Positions 1 through 8,099 of a stretch of 64,000 nucleotides of DNA are shown one piece after another; position 1 is the first letter of the stretch, and each line of letters starts with the position of its first letter. The translations under genes and the position numbers were made by a program. The notes under the pieces are model-generated. The model searched no databases. It was not told the DNA's origin and saw nothing but the letters and a program-made list of their open reading frames with translations. The DNA is from Mesorhizobium sp. B2-3-4 (GTDB lineage: Bacteria; Pseudomonadota; Alphaproteobacteria; Rhizobiales; Rhizobiaceae). The stretch spans positions 1 to 64,000 of the forward strand of contig NZ_VFVY01000006.1 of the NCBI RefSeq assembly GCF_006442315.1, given 5' to 3'.

Positions 1-1804
1 GATCTACACCCGCCAGGAGCGCAACGGCATCCTGCTCGGCACCTATGAAAAGGCTTGCAAGCCGTGGTCGCCGGTCAACACGCCCTGGGATTTCGGCCAC
101 GAACTGCTGCCGCCGGATCTCGACCGCATCGCGCCGTCGCTCGAGATCGGCTTCAAGCATTTCCCCGGCATCGAGAAGGCCGGCATCAAGCAGATCATCA
201 ACGGTCCCTTCACCTTCGCGCTCGACGGCAACCCGCTGGTCGGCCCGGTGCAGGGCCTGACCAATTTCTGGTGCGCCTGCGCCGTCATGGCCGGCTTCAG
301 CCAGGGCGGCGGCGTTGGCCTGGCGCTGTCCAACTGGATGGTGCACGGCGATCCGGGCTTCGACGTCTGGGGCATGGATGTCGCCCGCTTCGGCGAGTGG
401 GCCGGCCTGCGCTACACCAATGCAAAGGTGCGCGAGAACTATTCGCGCCGCTTCTCGATCCGCTTCCCGAACGAGGAACTGCCGGCCGCACGCCCGGCGC
501 AGACGACGCCGCTCTACGACACGATGCTGGCCAACAATGCCGTGATGGGCGACAGCTGGGGTCTGGAAACCCCGCTTTGGTTCGCGCCGAAGGGCAAGGA
601 ACCCAAGGACATCGTCTCCTTCCACCGCTCCAACGACTTCGGGCCGATCGGCGAGGAAGTGCGCGCCACGCGTGAGCGCGTCGGTGTCACCGAGATCGCC
701 AACTTCGCCAAATACGAGGTGACCGGACCGGCCGCCGAGGATTTCCTCAACCGTCTGATGACCAACCGCATGCCCAAGACCGGCCGCATCGTGCTGACGC
801 CGATGGTCAACGAATTCGGCAAGCTGATCGGCGACTTCACCATCGCCAAGGCGGCTGAAGACCGCTTCATGATCTGGGGTTCTTCCGCCGCGCAGAAATA
901 CCATATGCGCTGGTTCGAGAAGCACCTTCCGAAAGACGGTTCGGTGCGCATCCATCGTTTCGACCAGACACTTGTCGGCCTGTCGATCGCCGGACCCAAG
1001 TCGCGTGACCTCTTGCAGAAACTGGTCGATGTCGATGTTTCGACCAAGGCCTTCCGCTTCATGGATTTCCGCGAAATGGCCGTCGGCGGCGCGCCCTGCC
1101 TGGTCAACCGCATCACCTATACCGGCGATCTCGGCTACGAAATCTGGATGGCGCCGGCCTATCAGCGCCTGGTCTACAAGGCGATCAAGGACGCCGGCGA
1201 GGAGTTCGGCATCGTCGATTTCGGCATGCGCGCGCTGTTGTCGATGCGCCTGGAAAAGAACTTCCCGACCTGGTTCCGCGAACTCAGGCCGATCTACGGG
1301 CCGTTCGAAGGGTCGATGGATCGCTTCATCAAACTGGAGAAGAACGACTTCATCGGCCGTGAGGCTTCGGCGAAAGAACACGCGCAAGGTCCAAAACTGC
1401 GCCGCGTCTCCTTCATCGTCGATGCCGCCGATGCCGACGTGATGGGCGACGAGCCGATCTGGGCCAAGGTCAGCAAGGACTACGGCACAGTGGAAAAGCC
1501 GCATGGCTACGGCGCGCCGCGTTTCGACGACAAGGGCAAGGAAGTGCGCGGCTCCAAGGCCGCCGAGGGCGCGTCGGCCGTGCGCGGCATCGTCGATGGC
1601 GAATGGCGCGTGGTCGGCTGGGTGACCTCGGGCGGTTATGCCCACTATGTCCAGAAGTCGATGGCGCAGGGCTATGTTCCGGCAGCACTTGCCGAGGACG
1701 AGAGCGCCGGCCTGTTCGAGATCGAAATCCTCGGCCATCGCCGTCCGGCCCGCATCAATGTCGAGGCGCCGTTCGACCCGAGCGGCGACAAGATGCGGAC
1801 CTGA
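1..1804 (+). CDS. Dimethylglycine/sarcosine dehydrogenase-like flavoprotein, 3' part
   Basis: The frame is open from base 2 to the TGA at 1802-1804, about 600 codons; the start lies outside the window. The first 80 codons are the end of a DAO-type FAD domain (GNPLVGPVQGL near 230-262). A linker of the FAO_M type follows, then a GcvT-like folate-binding domain (about 650-1350) and a GcvT C-terminal barrel. This order is that of dimethylglycine and sarcosine dehydrogenases, which oxidise an N-methyl group and hand the formaldehyde unit to THF. A paralogue of the same layout lies at 42848-45409. The next gene starts 9 bp downstream on the same strand, so the two are probably cotranscribed. The exact substrate cannot be told from the sequence. 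Confidence 0.88.
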   Translation, partial: IYTRQERNGILLGTYEKACKPWSPVNTPWDFGHELLPPDLDRIAPSLEIGFKHFPGIEKAGIKQIINGPFTFALDGNPLVGPVQGLTNFWCACAVMAGFSQGGGVGLALSNWMVHGDPGFDVWGMDVARFGEWAGLRYTNAKVRENYSRRFSIRFPNEELPAARPAQTTPLYDTMLANNAVMGDSWGLETPLWFAPKGKEPKDIVSFHRSNDFGPIGEEVRATRERVGVTEIANFAKYEVTGPAAEDFLNRLMTNRMPKTGRIVLTPMVNEFGKLIGDFTIAKAAEDRFMIWGSSAAQKYHMRWFEKHLPKDGSVRIHRFDQTLVGLSIAGPKSRDLLQKLVDVDVSTKAFRFMDFREMAVGGAPCLVNRITYTGDLGYEIWMAPAYQRLVYKAIKDAGEEFGIVDFGMRALLSMRLEKNFPTWFRELRPIYGPFEGSMDRFIKLEKNDFIGREASAKEHAQGPKLRRVSFIVDAADADVMGDEPIWAKVSKDYGTVEKPHGYGAPRFDDKGKEVRGSKAAEGASAVRGIVDGEWRVVGWVTSGGYAHYVQKSMAQGYVPAALAEDESAGLFEIEILGHRRPARINVEAPFDPSGDKMRT

Positions 1805-1813
1805 GGTCCGGTC

Positions 1814-3169
1814 ATGGACAGCGAGGCGTCAAAGGGCGGCTTCGGACGGCATCGCAAGATCATGCCGTTCGAGCCAGGCTCGATCGAGGGCCTGCGCGAA
1901 GCCTCGCGCGAAAAAGCGGCCTCGCTGAACCAGCATGTGCTGGGCTATGGCGCGCAGGCTGAAAGCGAATGGGTTGCGGCGGGGATTGCCGCGCCCGACT
2001 TGGGCGCAATGCGCCAATATCGGCTGCAGCGCATCCGTGCCGAGCTGAAGCGGCGAGGCTATGCCGGTGCCCTGCTCTACGACCCCGTCAACATCCGCTA
2101 CGCGACCGACTCGACCAACATGCAGCTCTGGGTGGCGCACAACCCGACGCGGCACTGTTTCGTCGCCACGGATGGGCCGGTGGTGCTGTTCGACTATTTC
2201 TCCTGCGAGCACCTGTCCGACCATTCCGGCGTCGTCGACGAGGTGCGCCCCGCCATATCGTGGATGTATCTCTATGGCGGCGAACTCACGGAGCAGAAAG
2301 TTCGGCGCTGGGCGGCGGGCATCGCCGATCTGGTGAGACACCATGGCGGCGGCAACAACCGGATAGCGGTCGACCACATCAACCCGGAAGGTGTCGAGGA
2401 ACTCGCCCGTCTGGGCATTGCCGTCGGCAATGGCGAAGCGGTGATGGAAAATGCCCGGCTGATCAAGTCGCCGGACGAAATCCTCGCAATGCGCCGTGCC
2501 ATCGTCGCCTGCGAGGCGGCGATGGGCGAGATGGAGCAGACGCTGAAGCCGGGCATTTCCGAGAACGAATTGTGGGCCGAACTCCATCGCGGCAACATCG
2601 CGCGCGGCGGCGAGTGGATCGAGACGCGGCTGCTGGCATCGGGACCGCGCACCAATCCCTGGTTCCAGGAATGCTCGTCGCGCATCATCGAGGCCGGCGA
2701 CCTCGTGGCCTTCGACACCGACCTGATCGGCCCCTACGGCTTCTGCGCCGACCTGTCGCGGACCTGGTTATGCGGCGATACAAAGCCGACTAACGAACAG
2801 CGCGACCTGTTCCGCATCGCCGCCGATCAGATCGAACACAACACGGCACTGATGCGGCCGGGTATTTCGTTTCGCGACCTCGTAGAGCGTTCAGCGGTGC
2901 CGCCGGGAGACTGTTTCCCGACCCGCTACGGCGTGCTTTACCACGGCGTTGGGCTGGCCGACGAATACCCAACCCTGCCGCATGCCAGCGACTGGACGTC
3001 AGATACGCCCGACGGCGTGCTGGAACCAGGCATGGTGCTGTGTGTGGAGAGCTATATCGGCCGGCTTGGCGGCCGCGAAGGCGTCAAGATCGAGGAACAG
3101 ATCCTGATCACTTCAGACGGCAACCAGCAGCTTTCAACCTACCCGTTGGACCGGCGGCTGCTCGGCTAA
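1814..3169 (+). CDS. M24-fold protein resembling DMSP lyase DddP
   Basis: This 451-residue protein has the creatinase/aminopeptidase (pita-bread) fold. It carries FDTD at 300-303, D313, H377 in YHGVG, D383, E412 and E427. From memory, characterised DddP enzymes use D295, D297, D307, H371, D377, E406 and E421; every one aligns here at a constant offset of +6. That includes the extra Asp before the usual metal ligand and the catalytic Asp, neither of which is standard in Xaa-Pro peptidases. The stretch R264-E286 (RGGEWIETRLLASGP onward) is also typical of the DddP branch. DddP cleaves dimethylsulfoniopropionate to dimethyl sulfide and acrylate. GAGG lies just upstream of the ATG. The neighbours handle betaine-like methyl donors. 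A role on another onium compound or a peptide remains possible. Confidence 0.75.
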   Translation: MDSEASKGGFGRHRKIMPFEPGSIEGLREASREKAASLNQHVLGYGAQAESEWVAAGIAAPDLGAMRQYRLQRIRAELKRRGYAGALLYDPVNIRYATDSTNMQLWVAHNPTRHCFVATDGPVVLFDYFSCEHLSDHSGVVDEVRPAISWMYLYGGELTEQKVRRWAAGIADLVRHHGGGNNRIAVDHINPEGVEELARLGIAVGNGEAVMENARLIKSPDEILAMRRAIVACEAAMGEMEQTLKPGISENELWAELHRGNIARGGEWIETRLLASGPRTNPWFQECSSRIIEAGDLVAFDTDLIGPYGFCADLSRTWLCGDTKPTNEQRDLFRIAADQIEHNTALMRPGISFRDLVERSAVPPGDCFPTRYGVLYHGVGLADEYPTLPHASDWTSDTPDGVLEPGMVLCVESYIGRLGGREGVKIEEQILITSDGNQQLSTYPLDRRLLG

Positions 3170-3961
3170 CCCGGCAAGGGCCTCACGCATTGCCCGGATC
3201 GTCTTTTCCGGCGTCGTCCTTGCGGTAATGTAAGGCAGGCCCTTGCGCCGTGCTGTCCAGCCCACGATCACGACCTTGCCCGCGGCCGGCTCGAAACGCT
3301 GTGCTAGCGCCCAGCTTTCGCAGTCGATCGCCGCGACATCCGCCCGGCCTTCGGCGACGGCGACGATCGAGCCACGATGGCCGCCGCTTTCGCCGCGCGA
3401 TGAAAATATGTCGAGGCTTTCGCCGGCCGCTTCCAGGTCCCGCGTCAGAGCGATGATGCCCGACATGGAATCGAGGCTGTTGAAGGTGAAGCGTCTGTCC
3501 CGGATGAGATCGAGCGGCAGCAAGGCCTTGCCGTCGGCGGGCGAGCGAACTTCGGGCCCCTCACCGGCCCGCATCACCAGCGCGCTGGAATAGAGCTCGC
3601 CCTGTCCGCCTTCATAGGCGTCGTAGCTTGGCTGGCCGATCACTTGCACGTGCTTCGAAAGCCCGAGTTCCATCGGCCCCCAGCAAGTCTGCGCGAACAG
3701 CAGCGCCGGGTGCAGCCAGAGTCTGTGGAAATCGAGTTCGTCGGGCGGCAGCGTCGCGGGATCGGGCGCGATCAGCGTACCGGCGGCGTCATGGATGCCA
3801 CCCGGCACCGCAGGCAGGTCGCCATTGCGCCGCACGATGGCTTCAGGTGCATCGATGCCCTTGCGACGAAAGGCATCGCGCAACGAGGTCCATTGGGCAT
3901 CGACCTCGCCTCGAACTTCGGGCCAGTCATACATCGGCAACGCCGCAATCAGTTCGCTCAT
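3134..3961 (-). CDS. PhnD-like phosphate/phosphonate-type binding protein
   Basis: This 275-residue protein resembles the phosphonate ABC substrate-binding family (PF12974): an N-terminal lobe with an LHPALLFAQTCWGP segment, then a conserved SxxSMSG-like turn and an ARTTPE motif. It starts at MSELIAALPMYDW; upstream codons read on but look non-coding. No signal peptide is visible and no permease or ATPase gene is adjacent, so it may be a solitary cytoplasmic binding protein rather than a transporter part. Its 3' end overlaps the convergent M24 gene by 36 bp. The ligand is unknown. Confidence 0.72.
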   Translation of the reverse strand: MSELIAALPMYDWPEVRGEVDAQWTSLRDAFRRKGIDAPEAIVRRNGDLPAVPGGIHDAAGTLIAPDPATLPPDELDFHRLWLHPALLFAQTCWGPMELGLSKHVQVIGQPSYDAYEGGQGELYSSALVMRAGEGPEVRSPADGKALLPLDLIRDRRFTFNSLDSMSGIIALTRDLEAAGESLDIFSSRGESGGHRGSIVAVAEGRADVAAIDCESWALAQRFEPAAGKVVIVGWTARRKGLPYITARTTPEKTIRAMREALAGLAEQPPVQRVG

Positions 3962-4056
3962 GCCGATATCAAACCACCATGCCTGGAGAAAGGATCGCAA
4001 GAACGCGGCGCCCAATCAGAATTGGCCGACACGGCTATCCAAGCGATCGACGGATA

Positions 4057-5088
4057 CTATTCCTTCGGCGGTTCGGCCGGGACGGGCACCGTGCCGAGCC
4101 CATTGATGTTGCGCGCCCGCACACGTGGCTTGAATGCCCTGCCCGGCTCGGGCGCGCGCCGCAGCACCGGATGCACGATCGGCTCCTTGGCCTTGAAGGC
4201 ATAGGACTTCAACAGCGCGAAATAGTTCGGATAGGCATAGCCGTTGTTCATCCGCAGCCATTCCTCGCGCCGGTCGCGAAACAGCTTCGGCAGCCGGTAC
4301 CAGGCGATGGTCGGGCTCTTGTGATGGACAAAGTGCAGATTGTTGTTGAGGAACAGGAACGACAGCGGCGAGCGTTCGACGATCACCGTGCGTCCCTCGG
4401 GATGCTCGGACCACTGATGTTCGGCATAGGTGCGGATCGAGATCAGGGACTGGCCGAGCCAGACCGGCACCAGCACATAAAGCCACAGCGGAATACCGAA
4501 GCCGAATTGGACTGCAGGCAGCACGATCGCAAGGCCTATGGCATGCAGCAGCCAGGCCTTGCGGATAGGCTTGTCGCCGGCAATCACATGCTTGGCGTCG
4601 TCGATGAAGAAGCCGATGCAGGACAACCACGGGCCGAGTACCAGCCGGCCAACCATGGTGTTGTTGACCTTGAGCAGGAACTTCATCCACGACGGCATTT
4701 CTTCATGCATCCAGAGCGCCTGATAATAGCTCTCGGGATCGTCCAGCGGATCGGTCAGCCGCTCGTCGGCATGGTGGCGCAGATGGATGGTCTTGAAGCG
4801 GCGGAACGGCCAGGCAAGACCGATCGGCAGGAAGACAAAGGCTTCGTTGACGAGGGCGTTGCGGGTCGGGTGACCGTGCAGCACCTCATGCATGATGGAA
4901 GATTGCAGCGCCAGCGTGAGCGCCATGACGAACAGTGCTGTCATGGGATAGGATGGCCAGACGAAGAAGCCGGCGACGAACCAGACACCGTAGCAGAAGA
5001 AAGCGAGGACCACGGTCGGCCATTCGATGGCCGGTCTGCTGCTTCGACGGATGCTCTTGCCAGGTATGCTTGCCATGCTATCGACCAC
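4057..5088 (-). CDS. Fatty acid desaturase-family membrane di-iron protein
   Basis: The protein has 343 residues when read from the GTG at 5088, which follows GAGGGACA; an ATG four codons later is an alternative. Three histidine boxes are visible: HEVLHGH (67-73), HLRHH (102-106) and HFVHH (252-256). Hydrophobic segments fall near 25-65, 78-95 and 180-220. This is the layout of membrane desaturases and hydroxylases with a di-iron centre that consume O2. The substrate is unknown. It is transcribed divergently from an XRE regulator, with which it shares a 218-bp promoter region, so it is a likely target of that regulator. A role in breaking down an osmolyte would fit the neighbourhood but is inference; lipid desaturation is the default reading. 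Confidence 0.8.
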   Translation of the reverse strand: MVDSMASIPGKSIRRSSRPAIEWPTVVLAFFCYGVWFVAGFFVWPSYPMTALFVMALTLALQSSIMHEVLHGHPTRNALVNEAFVFLPIGLAWPFRRFKTIHLRHHADERLTDPLDDPESYYQALWMHEEMPSWMKFLLKVNNTMVGRLVLGPWLSCIGFFIDDAKHVIAGDKPIRKAWLLHAIGLAIVLPAVQFGFGIPLWLYVLVPVWLGQSLISIRTYAEHQWSEHPEGRTVIVERSPLSFLFLNNNLHFVHHKSPTIAWYRLPKLFRDRREEWLRMNNGYAYPNYFALLKSYAFKAKEPIVHPVLRRAPEPGRAFKPRVRARNINGLGTVPVPAEPPKE

Positions 5089-5175
5089 TGTCCCTCAGTC
5101 GCCGGAACCCCAACTGGTTCCTGACAGCATAGTGTCAGGAGAAGCGATTCCACTCAACGCGACAAAGTGCACAAA

Positions 5176-5217
5176 ATGTTGCGATTGCGCATTTCTGACT
5201 GCATATGTTGCACATTG
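5176..5217. promoter_or_regulatory. Imperfect direct repeat between desaturase and XRE genes
   Basis: Two similar elements, ATGTTGCGATTG (5176-5187) and ATGTTGCACATTG (5205-5217), start 29 bp apart, close to three helical turns. They lie in the AT-richer divergent promoter region between the genes at 5088 and 5307. They are candidate operators for the XRE protein encoded next door. No binding data support this, and the second copy has one extra base. Confidence 0.35.
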
Positions 5218-5306
5218 TAAACAATCTTAGGGATTCATTTACGCCTGTGAAGCCTGTTGCAGGGACATCGGCGCAAATTTTTCCTCCGGAATATGGGAGC
5301 AAGGCC

Positions 5307-6164
5307 ATGGACAAGCGCGATCTGTCGACGATCTTTCGGGAGCGTCTGAAGCTCCTCCTGACACGGTCGGATCTCAACCAGTCTGCATTCGCGTCAGCGG
5401 TCGGCATCGACCGTTCCGCACTGTCGCAGCTCATGTCGGGCGCCTCGACGCGGCTGCCTCGGGCCGAAACGCTGCTCAACATCGCCGCCGAGTTCAAGGT
5501 GTCGCTGGACTGGCTGCTCGGCCTCAGCCAGGACGAAGGTGTCACCGGTGAAATCCGCGAAAGCCTCGAGATCGAGGAAGCGCCCGACGGTTTCGATCGC
5601 ACGCTGCTCGCCAAATGGTTCGCCGAGGCCGCCGGCACCAAGATCCGCTATGTCCCGGCCGGCATTCCCGATCTTCTGCGCACCCGCGCGCTCGTCGACT
5701 ACGAGGCCAACATCACCAACAGGAGCCGTCTCGCCCAGGCCAGCGAGACCCAATACCGCATCGAGTACAACCGGCGGCCGGAAACCGACATGGAAGTCTG
5801 CATGCCGCGCCACACGCTGGAGATCTTCGCTCGCGGCCTCGGTGTCTGGGACCGTTTCCCGGCAGCCGACCGCCAGCAGCAACTTGCCCATATGGCGACG
5901 CTGCTCGACGATCTCTATCCGACCTTCCGCTTGTTCCTCTATGACGGCCGCATGCGCTATTCCATCCCGCTGACGATCTTCGGCCCCTATCGCGCGGCGA
6001 TCTATGTCGGCGACATGTATGTGGTGCTGAACGCCACCCAGCCGGTCCAGGCCCTGACCCAGCATTTCGACAATCTGATCCGGGCCGCCGACATCAATCC
6101 GCACGAGGCGGCAAGCTTTGCGCGCAATCTGGCCGGCATGTCGTTCCCATCAGGCCCTGTCTGA
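5307..6164 (+). CDS. XRE-family transcriptional regulator
   Basis: This 285-residue protein has an N-terminal lambda-repressor-like helix-turn-helix at about residues 7-62 (NQSAFASAVGIDRSALSQL). A C-terminal effector domain of roughly 200 residues follows, without a motif I recognise. The ATG at 5307 is chosen because GGGAGCAAGG sits just upstream; in-frame codons further upstream lie in the promoter region. It is divergent from the desaturase gene and 82 bp upstream of a DUF1989 gene on the same strand. It probably controls one or both, sensing a small molecule through its C-terminal part. Confidence 0.82.
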   Translation: MDKRDLSTIFRERLKLLLTRSDLNQSAFASAVGIDRSALSQLMSGASTRLPRAETLLNIAAEFKVSLDWLLGLSQDEGVTGEIRESLEIEEAPDGFDRTLLAKWFAEAAGTKIRYVPAGIPDLLRTRALVDYEANITNRSRLAQASETQYRIEYNRRPETDMEVCMPRHTLEIFARGLGVWDRFPAADRQQQLAHMATLLDDLYPTFRLFLYDGRMRYSIPLTIFGPYRAAIYVGDMYVVLNATQPVQALTQHFDNLIRAADINPHEAASFARNLAGMSFPSGPV

Positions 6165-6246
6165 GCGGCGGCAATCATGTCAGGCCAGCCCTGCCTGGCC
6201 GCCCGTCCAGCCGGCCCCGAGCCAACTCGCCTATCAGGGATAGCCC

Positions 6247-6849
6247 ATGCAAGATCAGCGCCGCATCGTCGTTCCTCCTCAGTCGGGCCGCCCGTTTCGT
6301 ATCAGGCGCGGCGACCTCATTCGCATCATCGACCCCAAGGGACAGCAGGTCGCGGACCTCTGGGCTTTCGCCACCGGCGAGAAACTCGACTGGTTGAGCA
6401 CATCGCAGACGCGCGACATCACGGAGCGGCTTTTTCCCGGCATCGGCGACTATTTCTACAGCGCTGCCGCCAAGCCGATGCTGACGCTGGTCGAGAACGC
6501 ATCGCCCGGCCCGCACGACATGCTCTACCCCGCCTGTGACAGCGCGCTTTACGAGCGAGCCGGCTTTCCCAATCATCCCAATTGCCGGGACAATCTGATG
6601 CAGTCGCTTGCCGCGGAGGGCATATCGCTGCCTTTCGCGCCCGACCCTGTCGACCTCTTTCAGAATTCCCTGCCGCAGCCAGATGGCAGGCTGGTGGTCG
6701 AGGCCTCGATCAACCCGCCCGGCGGCTCGGTGACGTTGCGCGCCGAACAGGACCTGCTGCTGGTCGTCACCGCCTGCTCGGTCGATTACTACCCGACCAA
6801 TGGCGGAGTGTGCACAGAGATCGAGGTAGAGATCACGTCCGCGTCGTAG
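6247..6849 (+). CDS. DUF1989 / urea carboxylase-associated family protein
   Basis: This 200-residue cytoplasmic protein has DUF1989-family features: VVPPQSGRPFRIRRGD near the N-terminus, GQQVADLWAF, a central HPNCRDNL segment and a SVDYYPTNGG motif near the C-terminus. Family members occur with urea carboxylase and other nitrogen-degradation genes, and some bind metal; the reaction is not established. A GGGA sits upstream of the ATG. It follows the XRE gene on the same strand and may be cotranscribed with it. Confidence 0.8.
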   Translation: MQDQRRIVVPPQSGRPFRIRRGDLIRIIDPKGQQVADLWAFATGEKLDWLSTSQTRDITERLFPGIGDYFYSAAAKPMLTLVENASPGPHDMLYPACDSALYERAGFPNHPNCRDNLMQSLAAEGISLPFAPDPVDLFQNSLPQPDGRLVVEASINPPGGSVTLRAEQDLLLVVTACSVDYYPTNGGVCTEIEVEITSAS

Positions 6850-6892
6850 AGTGAACTTCAATCCGCCGGCGGAGTCGTGGCAATCATTGACT

Positions 6893-6916
6893 GGACATAA
6901 AGACTTCTTTATATCC
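6893..6916. promoter_or_regulatory. Inverted-repeat operator upstream of bmt-type gene
   Basis: ATAAAGA and TCTTTAT form a perfect inverted repeat with a 2-bp centre (6897-6912), extended to 24 bp by outer GGA and TCC arms with one mismatched pair. It lies 17 bp upstream of the ATG at 6934. A nearly identical but perfect element sits at 28635-28656 before the methyl-THF methyltransferase gene. It resembles operators described for ArsR-type SahR/SamR repressors of methionine-cycle genes in alphaproteobacteria; that match is from memory. Confidence 0.75.
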
Positions 6917-6933
6917 TTATTCGAATTCTAGAC

Positions 6934-7971
6934 ATGAAAGCCAATCCGATGACGACGACCAATCCGATCGATGCCCTGCTTGCCGAAAAGGGTGTGCTCT
7001 TGGCCGACGGCGCCACGGGCACCAATTTGTTCGCCATGGGCCTGGAGGCCGGCGAGGCGCCGGAGCTGTTGAACGAAACCGCGCCCGACACCATCACCAG
7101 CCTGCACCAGAATTTCGTCGACGCCGGCGCCGACATCATCCTGACCAATTCCTTCGGCGGCACTCGCCATCGGCTGAAGCTCCACCATGCGCAGGACCGC
7201 GTGCACGCGCTGAACAAGCGCGCCGCCGAGATCGCCCGCGCCGTTGCCGACAAAGCGGGCCGCAAGGTGATCGTTGCCGGTTCGGTCGGCCCGACCGGCG
7301 AATTGCTGGTGCCGCTTGGCGCCATGACCTATGACGAGGCGGTCGACGCCTTCGCCGAGCAGATCGAGGGCCTGAAGGAAGGCGGCGCCGAAGTCGCCTG
7401 GATCGAGACCATGTCGGCGCCCGACGAGATCCGCGCCGCCGCCGAGGCCGCCATCCGCGTCGGCCTGCCCTACACCTATACCGGCTCCTTCGACACCGCC
7501 GGCCGCACCATGATGGGCCTGCTGCCGAAGGATATCCACGGCGTCGCCGACGGCCTGTCGCAGGCGCCGCTCGGCGTCGGCGCCAATTGCGGCGTTGGTG
7601 CCTCCGACATCCTGGCCTCGCTGCTCGACATGACGCAGGCGAAGCCGGAGGCAACCGTCATCGTCAAGGGCAATTGCGGCATCCCCGAATTCCGTGGCAC
7701 CGAAATCCATTATTCCGGAACGCCCGAACTGATGGCCGACTATGTGCGCTTGGCTGTCGATGCCGGCGCGAAAATCGTCGGCGGCTGCTGCGGCACCTCG
7801 TTCCAGCATCTGGCCGCCATGCGCAAGGCGCTCGACGCCCACACCAGGGCGGATCGCCCGACGGTCGAGAAAATCGTCGAGCGCATCGGCCCGATGCGCA
7901 ACAAGGTGGCGACGGCAAACACCGCCGAGACCAGCGAAGCGCGCCGCGAGCGTCGCCGCGGCCGGGCTTGA
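6934..7971 (+). CDS. bmt: Zn-dependent betaine/homocysteine S-methyltransferase
   Basis: This 345-residue protein belongs to the homocysteine S-methyltransferase family. The N-terminal LLADGATGTNLF is the family opening. The zinc ligands are C219 (GANCG) and the pair C285-C286 (GGCCGT). Length and sequence style match the rhizobial betaine-homocysteine methyltransferase, which makes methionine and dimethylglycine from glycine betaine. A methyl donor other than betaine cannot be excluded. The start is taken as the ATG at 6934; a second ATG at 6949 is possible. The inverted repeat directly upstream suggests control by methionine-cycle intermediates. A terminator follows. Dimethylglycine produced here could feed the dehydrogenases in the same window. 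Confidence 0.82.
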   Translation: MKANPMTTTNPIDALLAEKGVLLADGATGTNLFAMGLEAGEAPELLNETAPDTITSLHQNFVDAGADIILTNSFGGTRHRLKLHHAQDRVHALNKRAAEIARAVADKAGRKVIVAGSVGPTGELLVPLGAMTYDEAVDAFAEQIEGLKEGGAEVAWIETMSAPDEIRAAAEAAIRVGLPYTYTGSFDTAGRTMMGLLPKDIHGVADGLSQAPLGVGANCGVGASDILASLLDMTQAKPEATVIVKGNCGIPEFRGTEIHYSGTPELMADYVRLAVDAGAKIVGGCCGTSFQHLAAMRKALDAHTRADRPTVEKIVERIGPMRNKVATANTAETSEARRERRRGRA

Positions 7972-8058
7972 AGCCACCCTTCAATCCGTGGTGAGCAACC
8001 AAGACCGCGAGCAGCCGCCTTTATTGCTGACCATTTTCCCGACACCAACGGTATGTAG

Positions 8059-8095
8059 CCCGTCATCTCGTGAGAGATGGCGGGGTTTTTCTTTG
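8059..8095 (+). terminator. Rho-independent terminator of bmt transcript
   Basis: The 11-bp stem CCCGTCATCTC / GAGATGGCGGG has one G-T pair and a GTGA loop, and is followed by a T-rich run. It lies between the convergent bmt and autotransporter genes, with the T run on the plus strand. Confidence 0.85.
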
Positions 8096-8099
8096 TTGC

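Noticed and set aside
6928..7977. 349-codon minus-strand open frame opposite bmt
   Set aside because: Antisense shadow; the zinc motifs and the operator support the plus-strand gene.
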